Assembly: GCF_003340555.1 (NCBI RefSeq)
Contig: NZ_QPLJ01000008.1
Coordinates: forward strand, 108,651-172,650
Source of the DNA: Jannaschia formosa
GTDB lineage: Bacteria; Pseudomonadota; Alphaproteobacteria; Rhodobacterales; Rhodobacteraceae
Reading direction: 5' to 3'
Length of the DNA stretch: 64,000 nucleotides
Under the pieces are notes generated by a model that saw only the letters and a list, made by a program, of their open reading frames with translations, was not told the DNA's origin and did not search any database. Below are positions 12,017 to 19,600 of the stretch, one piece after another; the first letter of the stretch is position 1; the number at the start of each line of letters is the position of its first letter. The position numbers were made by a program, and so were the translations under genes.

Positions 12017-12691
12017 CTATTTGACGACCCGCAGATAGGGTTTCGGGCGCGGGGCGTAACCGGTCCGCGGCTCCGCCAACTCCATCGGCAGCCCGGCGCG
12101 GCGCTCGGGCCTGTCCCTCTCCTGCAGCGCGGGATGGCGCCGCAACGGGCTCAGCCGGTTGCGCAGGATGGTGAAGCGATGCGGCGGCTCGGGATCGACG
12201 CGGTCGAGCGCGAGGCAGGTCAGCGCCTTGCTCACCTCGCCGTTGAGGTCCTGCAACGGCAGGACCAGCAGGCGGGCATGGGTCGGCCCACGCCGGGTCA
12301 GGCTGACCAGGTCCATCTCGAGTGTCGCCGGCAGCTCGAACACCCGCTCGACCAGCGAGGCGGCGCGCTTGCGCTCGGCGATCTCGAAGAAGGCGCGGAT
12401 CGGCAGGCCGCGGACCTCCATCCCCATCAGCCCGTTCATGACCCGGCCGCCCAGCCGCACCCGGACGGTGCCGGGGCGGATGCGGTCGAGGATCATCGAA
12501 TGGCCCAGCGTCAGCGACATCGCCCGCGGGTCCAGCTCGTCCCGGCGCGGCAGGTTGCGGCCGGCGCGAAGCGAGGACCAGTAGCGCCAGGCCTCCTCCA
12601 GCAGTGGCGAGTGCCGCTCCATCCGGCGGCCGGTCAGGTCGTGCAGCTCGGCGGCGGGGGGGAGGTCCCTGTCTTCGGTCGCTTCGGTCAT
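12017..12691 (-). CDS. PAS_5-family protein
   Basis: A 224-residue cytoplasmic protein built on the alphaproteobacterial PAS_5 domain (about 20-170): WRYWSSLRAGRNLPRRDELDP, then LGHSMILDRIRPGTVRVRLGG and GLMGMEVRGLPI. The tail is Arg/Pro-rich. No kinase, cyclase or DNA-binding domain is attached, and the family's role is unknown. It is read divergently from yicC. A CtrA-like TTAA-N7-TTAA sequence lies in the shared 197-bp upstream region, so cell-cycle or CtrA-linked expression is possible. Confidence 0.85.
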   Translation of the reverse strand: MTEATEDRDLPPAAELHDLTGRRMERHSPLLEEAWRYWSSLRAGRNLPRRDELDPRAMSLTLGHSMILDRIRPGTVRVRLGGRVMNGLMGMEVRGLPIRAFFEIAERKRAASLVERVFELPATLEMDLVSLTRRGPTHARLLVLPLQDLNGEVSKALTCLALDRVDPEPPHRFTILRNRLSPLRRHPALQERDRPERRAGLPMELAEPRTGYAPRPKPYLRVVK

Positions 12692-12814
12692 CCTGTCGTT
12701 CCCATCTTGCCGGGCGGTCCGCGTCCCGTCCCGTGCGATCGGAACCCGAGAGACGCGATCTCGCCGAGATCGCGTCCGATTTACCCCGGATTGCCGCGAA
12801 ATGCGCTCAATTCC

Positions 12815-12829
12815 TTAATCTCTGGTTAA
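12815..12829. promoter_or_regulatory. CtrA-like site TTAA-N7-TTAA
   Basis: TTAATCTCTGGTTAA is an exact match to the alphaproteobacterial CtrA consensus (two TTAA half-sites separated by seven bases, second followed by C). It is 60 bp upstream of yicC and 124 bp upstream of the PAS_5 gene. The match is direct; binding is inference. The surrounding region is GC-rich, so a chance match is less likely than in an average genome. Confidence 0.55.
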
Positions 12830-12888
12830 CGCTGCGGGCGCCGGCCTCGGCGCTTGCCGGGGCCGGGCGGGGCCGCTAGGCCTGCGCC

Positions 12889-13749
12889 ATGAAGTCTATG
12901 ACGGGATATGCCGCGCGCGATGCCGAGGGGCGCCGGTGGGAACTGCGCTCGGTCAATGCGCGGGGGCTGGACCTCCGGCTGCGTCTGCCCGACGCGCCCG
13001 CGGGGCTGGAGCCGATGGTGCGCGCCGCCGTCTCGGCGGTCGTCGCGCGGGGCAACGTGACGCTGTCGCTGCGGCTGGGCGCTGGGGGAACCTCCGGGCC
13101 GGTGCTGAACCCCGAGACGCTGGGCCGCGCGGTCGAGGCGATGGCGGCCGCCGAGGCCGAGGCACAGGCGCGCGGCCTGCCGCTGGCCCCGTCCTCCGCA
13201 ACAGGGCTTCTGTCCGTGCGCGGAGTCTGGGAGGCCGGGGAGCCCGAGGCGCCGCCGCCCCTTGACGTGCTGCGGGCCGATCTTGACGTCCTGGTCGCCG
13301 AGTTCGACGCCGACCGGGCGCGCGAGGGCGCCGCGCTGCGGGCGCTGCTGTCGGACCGGATCGACGAGATCGCGCGCCTGCGCGAGGCGGCGCTGGCGCT
13401 GGGTCCCGCGCGCGAGGCGCATATCGCCGCCACCTTCCGCAACGCTGCCGGGCGGTTGGCCGAGGCCGGGATCGCCGACGAGCGCGTCCGGCAGGAAGTG
13501 GCCGCGCTGGCCGTCAAGGCCGACATCGCCGAGGAGCTGGACCGCCTCGCCATCCATGTCGACGCCGCGCGGGCGCTGCTGGCCGCGGAGGGGCCGGTGG
13601 GCCGTCGCCTCGACTTCCTGACGCAGGAATTCATGCGCGAGACCAATACGATCTGTTCGAAGTCCGGCCTTTCGGAGCTGACCGCCATCGGGCTGGAGCT
13701 GAAGTCGACCGTCGACGGCCTGCGCGAGCAGGTCCAGAACGTGGAATGA
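12889..13749 (+). CDS. yicC: YicC family endoribonuclease-like protein
   Basis: A 286-residue protein of the YicC/YloC family, described as an endoribonuclease acting in stationary-phase RNA turnover. The N-terminal MKSMTGYAA and [16 protein letters not shown] and the C-terminal [20 protein letters not shown] and [17 protein letters not shown] are diagnostic. The length is standard. Its stop overlaps the gmk start (ATGA), the common alphaproteobacterial yicC-gmk arrangement. Confidence 0.94.
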   Translation: MKSMTGYAARDAEGRRWELRSVNARGLDLRLRLPDAPAGLEPMVRAAVSAVVARGNVTLSLRLGAGGTSGPVLNPETLGRAVEAMAAAEAEAQARGLPLAPSSATGLLSVRGVWEAGEPEAPPPLDVLRADLDVLVAEFDADRAREGAALRALLSDRIDEIARLREAALALGPAREAHIAATFRNAAGRLAEAGIADERVRQEVAALAVKADIAEELDRLAIHVDAARALLAAEGPVGRRLDFLTQEFMRETNTICSKSGLSELTAIGLELKSTVDGLREQVQNVE

Positions 13750-14405
13750 CCGGCGTGACCCCGATCCGGCGCGGCCTCGCCATCATCCTCTCCAGCCCCT
13801 CGGGCGCGGGCAAGTCCACCATGGCGCGCCGCCTGATGGCCTGGGACCCGACGCTCAGCTTCTCGGTCTCGGCCACCACGCGGCCCCCGCGGCCGGGCGA
13901 GGTCGAGGGGCACGACTATTACTTCGTCACCCGCGAGGCCTTCGGCCAGTGGATCATGGACGGCGAGATGCTGGAACATGCCGAGGTCTTCGGCAATCAT
14001 TACGGCAGCCCGCGCGCCCCGGTCGAGGCGGCGCTGTCCGCGGGCCGGGACGTGATCTTCGACATCGACTGGCAGGGCACGCAGCAGATCGCGCAATCCT
14101 CGATCCGCAGCGACATGGTCTCGATCTTCATCCTCCCGCCCTCCATCGCCGAGCTGGAGCGGCGGTTGCGCTCGCGCGGGCAGGACGGGGCAGAGGTCAT
14201 CGCCAAGCGGATGGCCAAGTCCGAGGCCGAGATCAGCCATTGGGCGGAATACGATTACGTCCTGGTCAACGACGACATGGACGCGACCGAGGCACGGCTG
14301 CGCACGTTGCTGCAGGCCGAACGGCTCAAGCGCATCCGCCAGCCCTGGCTGACCGGGTTCGTGAACCGTCTGTCCGAGGAATTTCGCGAAAGGGAGAGCA
14401 CATGA
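13746..14405 (+). CDS. gmk: Guanylate kinase
   Basis: Phosphorylates GMP to GDP in nucleotide recycling. The 219-residue protein has the P-loop [10 protein letters not shown] (16-25), the GMP-binding [20 protein letters not shown], the [15 protein letters not shown] segment and the lid/base region RLRSRGQD and [12 protein letters not shown]. It overlaps yicC by four bases and its stop overlaps the carbonic-anhydrase-like gene by four bases (ATGA), so the three are one transcription unit. Confidence 0.97.
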   Translation: MTGVTPIRRGLAIILSSPSGAGKSTMARRLMAWDPTLSFSVSATTRPPRPGEVEGHDYYFVTREAFGQWIMDGEMLEHAEVFGNHYGSPRAPVEAALSAGRDVIFDIDWQGTQQIAQSSIRSDMVSIFILPPSIAELERRLRSRGQDGAEVIAKRMAKSEAEISHWAEYDYVLVNDDMDATEARLRTLLQAERLKRIRQPWLTGFVNRLSEEFREREST

Positions 14406-14920
14406 TCTATGCGTTGGACGGGCTCGCGCCCGAACTGGCCGAGGGCGCCTGGGTCGCGCCCGACGCCAACGTGATCGGCGCCTGTACCCTGATGGAGGAC
14501 GCGAATGTCTGGTTCGGCGCCACGCTGCGGGGAGACAACGAACGGATCACGGTCGGGCGCGGCTCCAACGTGCAGGAGGCTTGCGTTCTGCATACCGACC
14601 CGGGCTTTCCGCTGACCATCGGGGCCGATTGCACGATCGGGCACAAGGCGATCCTGCATGGCTGCACCGTCGAGGACGGGTCTCTGGTCGGCATGGGGGC
14701 GACGGTGCTGAACGGCGCCGTGATCGGCGCCGGCTCGCTGATCGGGGCGGGGGCGCTGGTGACCGAAGGCAAGGTGATCCCGCCCGGGTCGCTGGTGATG
14801 GGTGCGCCGGGCAAGGTCGTGCGGGAGCTGGACGAGGCCGCCCGCGCCGGGCTGCTGCACTCGGCGCGGCACTATGTGGCCAACGCCGCACGCTTCCGCG
14901 CGGGTCTGCGCGCGGTCTGA
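14402..14920 (+). CDS. Gamma carbonic anhydrase-like hexapeptide protein
   Basis: A 172-residue left-handed beta-helix protein of the gamma carbonic anhydrase/PaaY family. Hexapeptide repeats run through most of the chain ([24 protein letters not shown]), and the metal-binding histidines appear in CVLHTD and [10 protein letters not shown] typical [11 protein letters not shown] segment precedes the C-terminal helix. Whether it is an active anhydrase is not shown by sequence. It is translationally coupled to gmk. Confidence 0.9.
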   Translation: MIYALDGLAPELAEGAWVAPDANVIGACTLMEDANVWFGATLRGDNERITVGRGSNVQEACVLHTDPGFPLTIGADCTIGHKAILHGCTVEDGSLVGMGATVLNGAVIGAGSLIGAGALVTEGKVIPPGSLVMGAPGKVVRELDEAARAGLLHSARHYVANAARFRAGLRAV

Positions 14921-14963
14921 TCCCGGAGGGCTGCCGTTCTGAAGGAGGGCGGCTGGAACGGCT

Positions 14964-14978
14964 GCCATTCGGAATGGC
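14964..14978. terminator. Weak inverted repeat between convergent genes
   Basis: GCCATTC and GAATGGC flank a single G in the 83-bp gap between the convergent carbonic anhydrase-like gene and chpT. It could act as a shared terminator, but the real loop would consume part of the 7-bp stem and there is no T run. Confidence 0.3.
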
Positions 14979-15003
14979 TGCCGACGGGCCGGGCCCAAGC
15001 GGC

Positions 15004-15639
15004 TCAGACCAGCAGGCTCAGATGGCTGTCATCTGCGCTGACCGAGATCGGGCGCCGCATCGCCCGGCAGTCGCGCGCGAGGATGCCGAACTGCACCTCC
15101 GAGCCCTTCAGGTCGGACGGGATCGCCGCGCGGCCGAGACCATGCCAGAGCGCTGCGTCGATCTTCAGCCGGTCGGCATCGACATGGAACACCCAGGCAT
15201 TCGGATTTCGCGTCACCTCGACCGTCGCGCCCCAGGGGATCGCCACCTCGATGCAGAGCAGGGCAAGGCAGGCGAGCCGGATCTCGGCGCGGGGCCGGTC
15301 CTCGGTGTCGCGCCAGAGCACCCTGGTGCGGCTGTCGCGATACATCGCCGCGATCACGCCCCGAACCTCCCGCTCGGAGACGGGCTTCGCCCCGGGGGCC
15401 GCGCCGAAGGCCAGCCGGAAGAACGCGATCCGCGCCAGAGCGGCGTCCAGCGACTGTCGGATCAGCGCCATCTCGTCGCCCCCCGATCCGCCCGAGGCTT
15501 CCAGCAATTCCAGGCCGTTATGGATCGCACCCATCGGGCTGACGAGGTCGTGGCACAGTCGGGAGCCGAGCAGCGCCACGAGATCGGGCTCGCCCGCGGC
15601 GTCCTTCGCCTTATCGTTCACGGAGAGAACGTCGCTCAT
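15004..15639 (-). CDS. chpT: ChpT-like histidine phosphotransferase
   Basis: A 211-residue protein of the HPTransfase family to which Caulobacter ChpT belongs; ChpT relays phosphate from the CckA kinase to CtrA and CpdR. The phospho-accepting histidine is in GSRLCHDLVSPMGAIHNGLELL (about residues 26-47), followed by a degenerate ATPase-like domain ending at the C-terminus. The ATG at 15639 gives MSDVLSVNDK; an in-frame GTG three codons upstream is possible. It is divergent from a DUF3553 gene with only 12 bp between start codons. Two CtrA-like sequences occur within 3 kb. Confidence 0.88.
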   Translation of the reverse strand: MSDVLSVNDKAKDAAGEPDLVALLGSRLCHDLVSPMGAIHNGLELLEASGGSGGDEMALIRQSLDAALARIAFFRLAFGAAPGAKPVSEREVRGVIAAMYRDSRTRVLWRDTEDRPRAEIRLACLALLCIEVAIPWGATVEVTRNPNAWVFHVDADRLKIDAALWHGLGRAAIPSDLKGSEVQFGILARDCRAMRRPISVSADDSHLSLLV

Positions 15640-15651
15640 CGGAGACACCTC

Positions 15652-15834
15652 ATGTCGCAGGACCTCAATGCGTTGCTGGAGCCCGGGATGCTCGTCCGGC
15701 ATTCCGGCGCCCCGGACTGGGGCATCGGACAGGTCCAGTCCGTGATCGGCAGCCGGATCACGGTCAATTTCCAGGAGGCCGGCAAGCAGGTCATCGACGG
15801 ATCGCGGGTCCTCTTGCTGCCGGTCTTCGAGTGA
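15652..15834 (+). CDS. DUF3553 domain small protein
   Basis: A 60-residue protein matching the DUF3553 pattern: MLVRHSGAPDWGIGQVQSV, ITVNFQEAGKQVIDG, VLLLPV. It probably folds as a small beta barrel, as found in CarD/UvrD-type Tudor-like modules; the function is unknown. GGAG at 15641-15644 lies a short distance upstream of the ATG. The start lies 12 bp from the divergent chpT start, an arrangement that forces each promoter into the neighbouring coding region. Confidence 0.85.
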   Translation: MSQDLNALLEPGMLVRHSGAPDWGIGQVQSVIGSRITVNFQEAGKQVIDGSRVLLLPVFE

Positions 15835-15856
15835 GGCCACCTTGCCGGTGGAATGG

Positions 15857-15871
15857 TTAACGAAGGGTTGA
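15857..15871. promoter_or_regulatory. Near-consensus CtrA-like site TTAA-N7-TTGA
   Basis: TTAACGAAGGGTTGA keeps both half-sites at the seven-base spacing with one mismatch in the second half. It is 78 bp upstream of the olsB start and just after the DUF3553 gene. It could drive olsBA or be a chance match. Confidence 0.35.
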
Positions 15872-15948
15872 CGGCTGGCAAGCCCGGGCAGGCAAGTCCG
15901 GCGACGCGGCGGCTTTTCTTGCGCGCCGAAAGCCACTACCTCGGCGGC

Positions 15949-16647
15949 ATGGACGGCGGCCTGAGCTTCGAGATCACGCGGGATGCGCGCGCCGCGCGCG
16001 CCCTGCGCCGCGCCGTGTTCACCCGCGAGATGGGCGTGCCCACTTCGGTCGAGACCGATGCCTTCGACGCGGTCTCCGAGCATGCGATCCTGCGCGACCC
16101 GTCCCGTCCCGATCTCGGCGCCATCGCCGCCGCGCGGCTCGCCCCCGGCACGGGCTATACCGGGCGGGAATTCGACCTGTGGCGGCTGCATGCCACCGGG
16201 CGGCCGATCGTCGAGCTGGGCCGCACCTGCGTGCATCCCGCCTATCGCGGCAGCGCCGCCGGGCTGATCCTGTTCCACGGCATCGCCAAACGGCTGGCGC
16301 AGCAGGACACCCGCTATCTGGTCGGCACCGCCTCGCTGCCCGGCGCCGAGGCGAAGGCGCATCTGGGCGCGCTGCGCGCCCTGCGCGCCGCCGCACTCGC
16401 CCCGCCGGAGGTCCGCCCCGTCGCCCGCGGCCCCGAGGCGCTGGCCGTGACCGGCCCGCCCCCGCCCGACGCCATGCGAACGGTCCCGCCGCTCATCAAG
16501 TCCTACCTGCGCGCCGGGGCCTGGGTCGGGGACGGCGCCTGGGTCGACCGCGCCTTCGGCTGCGTCGACATCTGCATCCTTCTCGACATGACCCGCCTGC
16601 GGCTTCCGGGATCGCGGCGGCGGGCGATCATGGGCGCTCCGGCCTGA
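15949..16647 (+). CDS. olsB: OlsB, L-ornithine N-alpha-acyltransferase
   Basis: Transfers a 3-hydroxyacyl chain from acyl-ACP to ornithine, the first step of ornithine lipid synthesis. The 232-residue protein has the family core LRRAVFTREMGVPTSVETDAFD, then HAILRDP, ELGRTCVHPAYRGS and the C-terminal IKSYLRAGAWVGDGAWVD with FGCVDICILLDMTRL. The ATG at 15949 is chosen because the 32 codons upstream in frame do not look like the family. It is followed by olsA after 5 bp, so both acyltransferases are made together at the inner membrane. Confidence 0.92.
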   Translation: MDGGLSFEITRDARAARALRRAVFTREMGVPTSVETDAFDAVSEHAILRDPSRPDLGAIAAARLAPGTGYTGREFDLWRLHATGRPIVELGRTCVHPAYRGSAAGLILFHGIAKRLAQQDTRYLVGTASLPGAEAKAHLGALRALRAAALAPPEVRPVARGPEALAVTGPPPPDAMRTVPPLIKSYLRAGAWVGDGAWVDRAFGCVDICILLDMTRLRLPGSRRRAIMGAPA

Positions 16648-16652
16648 CCTTC

Positions 16653-17483
16653 GTGACCTGGGATGGCGCACCTCATCCGGCCTTCGCGCCGTTCGGCCCC
16701 GCGGCCTGGCTGCGCGTCGCCCTGAAGGGGGGGGCGATGATCGCGCTGGTCTTCGGCTGCCTGTTGCTGCTGCTGGCCGTGCGGCTGGTGGAGCGCCCGC
16801 TCTGCGGACTGCGCCGCCCGGTCACGCCGTTCATCACGCAATTCGTCTGCATCAACGCGCTGCGCCTGCTGGGGCTTCGCCGCCGGATGCGCGGGACACC
16901 GATGCGGGGTGCGGGGGCGGTGGTCGCCAACCACGTCTCCTGGCTGGACATCTTCGCGCTGAACGCCTGCCGCCGGGTCTATTTCGTCTCGAAGTCCGAG
17001 GTGGCGGACTGGCCGGGGATCGGCTGGCTGGCCCGCGCGACCGGCACCGTCTTCATCCGGCGCGACCGGCGCGAGGCGCGGGCACAGGCCGCCCTTCTGC
17101 GGGAGAGGCTGGGCCTCGGCCACGAGATCCTGTTCTTCCCGGAGGGGACCAGCAGCGACGGGCTGCGGGTGCTGCCGTTCAAGACGACGCTCTTCGCCTC
17201 GTTCCTGGGAGAGGGGGGCCTGCCGGAGCTGCGCATCCAGCCCGTCACGCTGGCCTATCATGCGCCGCCGGGCGCGCCTGCGCCGTTCTACGGCTGGTGG
17301 GGCACCCAGTCGGCCGGGGAGCACATGCTGGCGATGCTGGCCGCCGCACGGCACGGGACGGTCGAGGTGATCTTCCACCCGCCCCTCGTCGCCGCCGACT
17401 ACGCCGACCGCAAGGCGCTGGCGCGGGCCGCGGAGGAGGCGGTGCGGGCGGGGCTGCGCGGTTCCGGCGTGCCGATGGCCTGA
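16653..17483 (+). CDS. olsA: OlsA, lyso-ornithine lipid O-acyltransferase
   Basis: Adds the second acyl chain to lyso-ornithine lipid (PlsC-like family). The acyltransferase motifs are NHVSWLDIF (HX4D), GTVFIRRDRREAR and FFPEGTSSDG. A hydrophobic anchor (MIALVFGCLLLLLAVRL) precedes the catalytic domain. A GTG at 16653 gives a 276-residue protein with the usual short cytoplasmic leader; the ATG at 16737 would start directly at the anchor. The gap to olsB is only 5 bp. Confidence 0.9.
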   Translation: MTWDGAPHPAFAPFGPAAWLRVALKGGAMIALVFGCLLLLLAVRLVERPLCGLRRPVTPFITQFVCINALRLLGLRRRMRGTPMRGAGAVVANHVSWLDIFALNACRRVYFVSKSEVADWPGIGWLARATGTVFIRRDRREARAQAALLRERLGLGHEILFFPEGTSSDGLRVLPFKTTLFASFLGEGGLPELRIQPVTLAYHAPPGAPAPFYGWWGTQSAGEHMLAMLAAARHGTVEVIFHPPLVAADYADRKALARAAEEAVRAGLRGSGVPMA

Positions 17484-17590
17484 CGCGTCGGAGGGCATCG
17501 GGCCGGGGTGTCTTGAGACGGAACGGCCCGCCAAGCTTGTTTTGGGTCGAGAGCGTCGTCGGACGCTATGGGCTGCCGGAAGGTCCCCGG

Positions 17591-18199
17591 TCAGGCGAAG
17601 GCGGCGGTCAGTTCGGCGAGGCGGGCGGCGGGGTCCTCGGCGCTCCAGACCTCCTCGCCCAGCGCGACGAAGTCGACGACGGGGGCGAGGCTGGCCAGCG
17701 TGTCGGCGTTGAGCGGACCTTCGGCCACGACCGGAAGCTCGATCATCTCGGACCACCAGGCGAAGAGGTCGCGGTCCGCATGGCTGCCGTCGCCGAGCCC
17801 CGTGCCGGTGGCGGGGCCGAAGCTGACATAGTCCGCCCCCGCCTCGCCCGCGGTCATCCCGTCGTGGCGGGACGTTCCGCAGAAGGCCCCGATGATCGGG
17901 TCCGACCCCCAGTCGCGCCGCAGCTTGCCGACCGCGCGGGTGTCCGTCAGGTGCACGCCGTCCAGCCCGAGCCGCGTCACCAGCGCGACGTGATCGGTCA
18001 CGACCAGCGGCACGTCGAAGCGATGCGCCACCTCGCGGCAGAGATCGGCGGCGCGCACCACCCGCTCCTCGTCCCGCGTGGCGAGGTCGAGGCGCAGGCA
18101 GGCCACGGCATGCGCGTCGAGCAGCCGGGCCAGCCGGTCGGGGAAGTCCGCGCCGATCTCGGGCGGGGTCACGAGGTAGAGTTGCGGCGCGTCGGTCAT
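17591..18199 (-). CDS. ThiE/TenI-like thiamine phosphate synthase family protein
   Basis: A 202-residue TIM-barrel protein of the ThiE/TenI superfamily; ThiE joins the thiazole and pyrimidine halves of thiamine. Recognisable pieces are LYLVTPP at the N-terminus, VPLVVTDHVALVTRLGLDGVHLTD (diphosphate-pyrimidine site region) and DYVSFGPATGTG. The canonical GPxFxTxTK stretch is changed and no conserved Lys follows, so activity as a true ThiE is uncertain. GGGGGA precedes the ATG at 18199. It is convergent with olsA; no other thiamine gene is nearby. Confidence 0.75.
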   Translation of the reverse strand: MTDAPQLYLVTPPEIGADFPDRLARLLDAHAVACLRLDLATRDEERVVRAADLCREVAHRFDVPLVVTDHVALVTRLGLDGVHLTDTRAVGKLRRDWGSDPIIGAFCGTSRHDGMTAGEAGADYVSFGPATGTGLGDGSHADRDLFAWWSEMIELPVVAEGPLNADTLASLAPVVDFVALGEEVWSAEDPAARLAELTAAFA

Positions 18200-18255
18200 C
18201 GGGTCCCCCATCTGCCGCGGGTGGTAGTGCGCCGGTGCCGGGGCCGCAAGCGGGC

Positions 18256-18639
18256 TCAGACCGTGGTCAGGATCAGCCCCATCAGCGCCATGCCGACCGT
18301 CGGATAGACGCCGTCCATCCAGATCAGGTCTCTCGGGCGCTGGGAGAAGAGGACGATGGTCGCGATCCAGGGCGTCGCCACGAAGAGGCCGAGGCCGAGA
18401 CCCGTCACCATGCCGGACCACGCGCCCTCGACGCCCGAACTGACCAGCACGTGGCGCAGCATCCCGGCGACGAGAAGGGCGCAGAGGAAGCTGCCGACAT
18501 AGGGGACCGGGTTCCCGCGGTCGATCGACTCTTCCGTCAGGCCCGAGGCCGCCATCCACTGGCGCCCGATCACGCCGTACCACACCGCCCCGAACACCCA
18601 GGCCGCCACCGCGGCCAGCACGACGCTCAGGATGCCCAT
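18256..18639 (-). CDS. DUF1761 family membrane protein
   Basis: A 127-residue protein with four predicted membrane helices (about 3-22, 48-66, 75-97, 107-126) and the DUF1761 start pattern VAAWVFGAVWYGVIGRQWM. Function unknown. GGGGAGAA precedes the ATG at 18639. It is divergent from trmJ with 100 bp between starts. Confidence 0.82.
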   Translation of the reverse strand: MGILSVVLAAVAAWVFGAVWYGVIGRQWMAASGLTEESIDRGNPVPYVGSFLCALLVAGMLRHVLVSSGVEGAWSGMVTGLGLGLFVATPWIATIVLFSQRPRDLIWMDGVYPTVGMALMGLILTTV

Positions 18640-18739
18640 GATCCGATTCTCCCCTGCTGTCCCTTTGGTCATTCTGGCGCGGCATGCGGAGTCTGGGAAG
18701 CCGTTGCACGCCGCCTCCGCCGCGCGTATCCGGGCGGCC

Positions 18740-19489
18740 ATGACCGACCCGCGCCCCGCCTTCGTCCTGGTGCGCCCGCAGATGGGCGAGAACATCGGCG
18801 CCTCGGCGCGGGCGATGCTGAACTTCGGGCTGGAGCACATGCGCGTCGTGGCCCCCCGCGACGGCTGGCCGAACGAGCGGGCGGTGGCGCTCGCCTCCGG
18901 CGCGGGGCGGCTGCTCGACGGCGCGATGCTGACCGGGGACGTGCCGGCGGCGGTGGCCGATTGCAGCTTCGTCTTCGCCACCACCGCGCGCGACCGGGAC
19001 ATGACGAAGCCGGTCTACACCCCCGAGGCCGCCATGCAGGAGGCGCTGCGCCGCGGGACGGCGGGCGAGAAGGTCGCGATCCTCTTCGGGCCGGAGCGGG
19101 CTGGCTTGGAGAACGACGACATCGCCCGCGCCTCGGCGATCGTGCAGGTGCCGACGAACCCGGATTTCGCCTCGCTCAACCTCGCGCAATGCGTGCTGCT
19201 GATGGGCTACGAATGGCGCCGCGTCTCGACCGGGGCTGCGGGCGTCGAGATGGAGATGGCCGGGACCGACTGGGTCAACCAGGCCGAGCTGGAGGCGCTG
19301 GCCGCCCATTACGAGGAACGGCTGGAGGAGGCGGGCTTCTTCTTTCCGGCGGGAAAGGCCCCGGCGATGAAGCGGACGCTGCGCAACATGTGGTCGCGCC
19401 TGCCGCTGACGCGGGCCGACGCGCAGGTCTTCCACGGCATCCTGCGGCAGATGGTGCGGTGGAAGGAGCGCGGTCAGGCGCCTAAGTGA
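18740..19489 (+). CDS. trmJ: TrmJ-type tRNA 2'-O-methyltransferase
   Basis: A SPOUT-family RNA methyltransferase; TrmJ methylates the 2'-hydroxyl of tRNA position 32. The 249-residue protein begins with FVLVRPQMGENIGASARAM and has the trefoil-knot motifs ILFGPERAGLENDDI and SLNLAQCVLLMGYE. The helical C-terminal extension (KRTLRNMWSRLPLT, FHGILRQM) fits TrmJ rather than TrmL. The start at 18740 follows the family; the in-frame upstream extension is not conserved-looking. Confidence 0.88.
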   Translation: MTDPRPAFVLVRPQMGENIGASARAMLNFGLEHMRVVAPRDGWPNERAVALASGAGRLLDGAMLTGDVPAAVADCSFVFATTARDRDMTKPVYTPEAAMQEALRRGTAGEKVAILFGPERAGLENDDIARASAIVQVPTNPDFASLNLAQCVLLMGYEWRRVSTGAAGVEMEMAGTDWVNQAELEALAAHYEERLEEAGFFFPAGKAPAMKRTLRNMWSRLPLTRADAQVFHGILRQMVRWKERGQAPK

Positions 19490-19524
19490 GGTCTGCCTGA
19501 CAGAGGACCGTCGCGCGAGCGGCG

Positions 19525-19578
19525 AGGCTGGGGGGCCAGCCCCCCAGACCCCCCGGAGTATTTTCGGCCACAGGAAGG
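19525..19578 (+). repeat. Dispersed hairpin-plus-tail intergenic repeat, copy A
   Basis: A hairpin with stem CTGGGGGG/CCCCCCAG around CCAG is followed by GACCCCCCGGAGTATTTT and then CGGCCACAGGAAGG. It lies between trmJ and ctaA in the transcription direction. Three other copies with the same tail occur at 23934, 44418 and 56307. The hairpin could end trmJ transcripts or insulate ctaA. Confidence 0.75.
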
Positions 19579-19600
19579 GGGACGGACGGAGAGGTGCGAG

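Noticed and set aside
15853-15948. 32-residue N-terminal extension of OlsB
   Set aside because: The extension is not family-like, and it covers the CtrA-like site; the ATG at 15949 gives the expected N-terminus.
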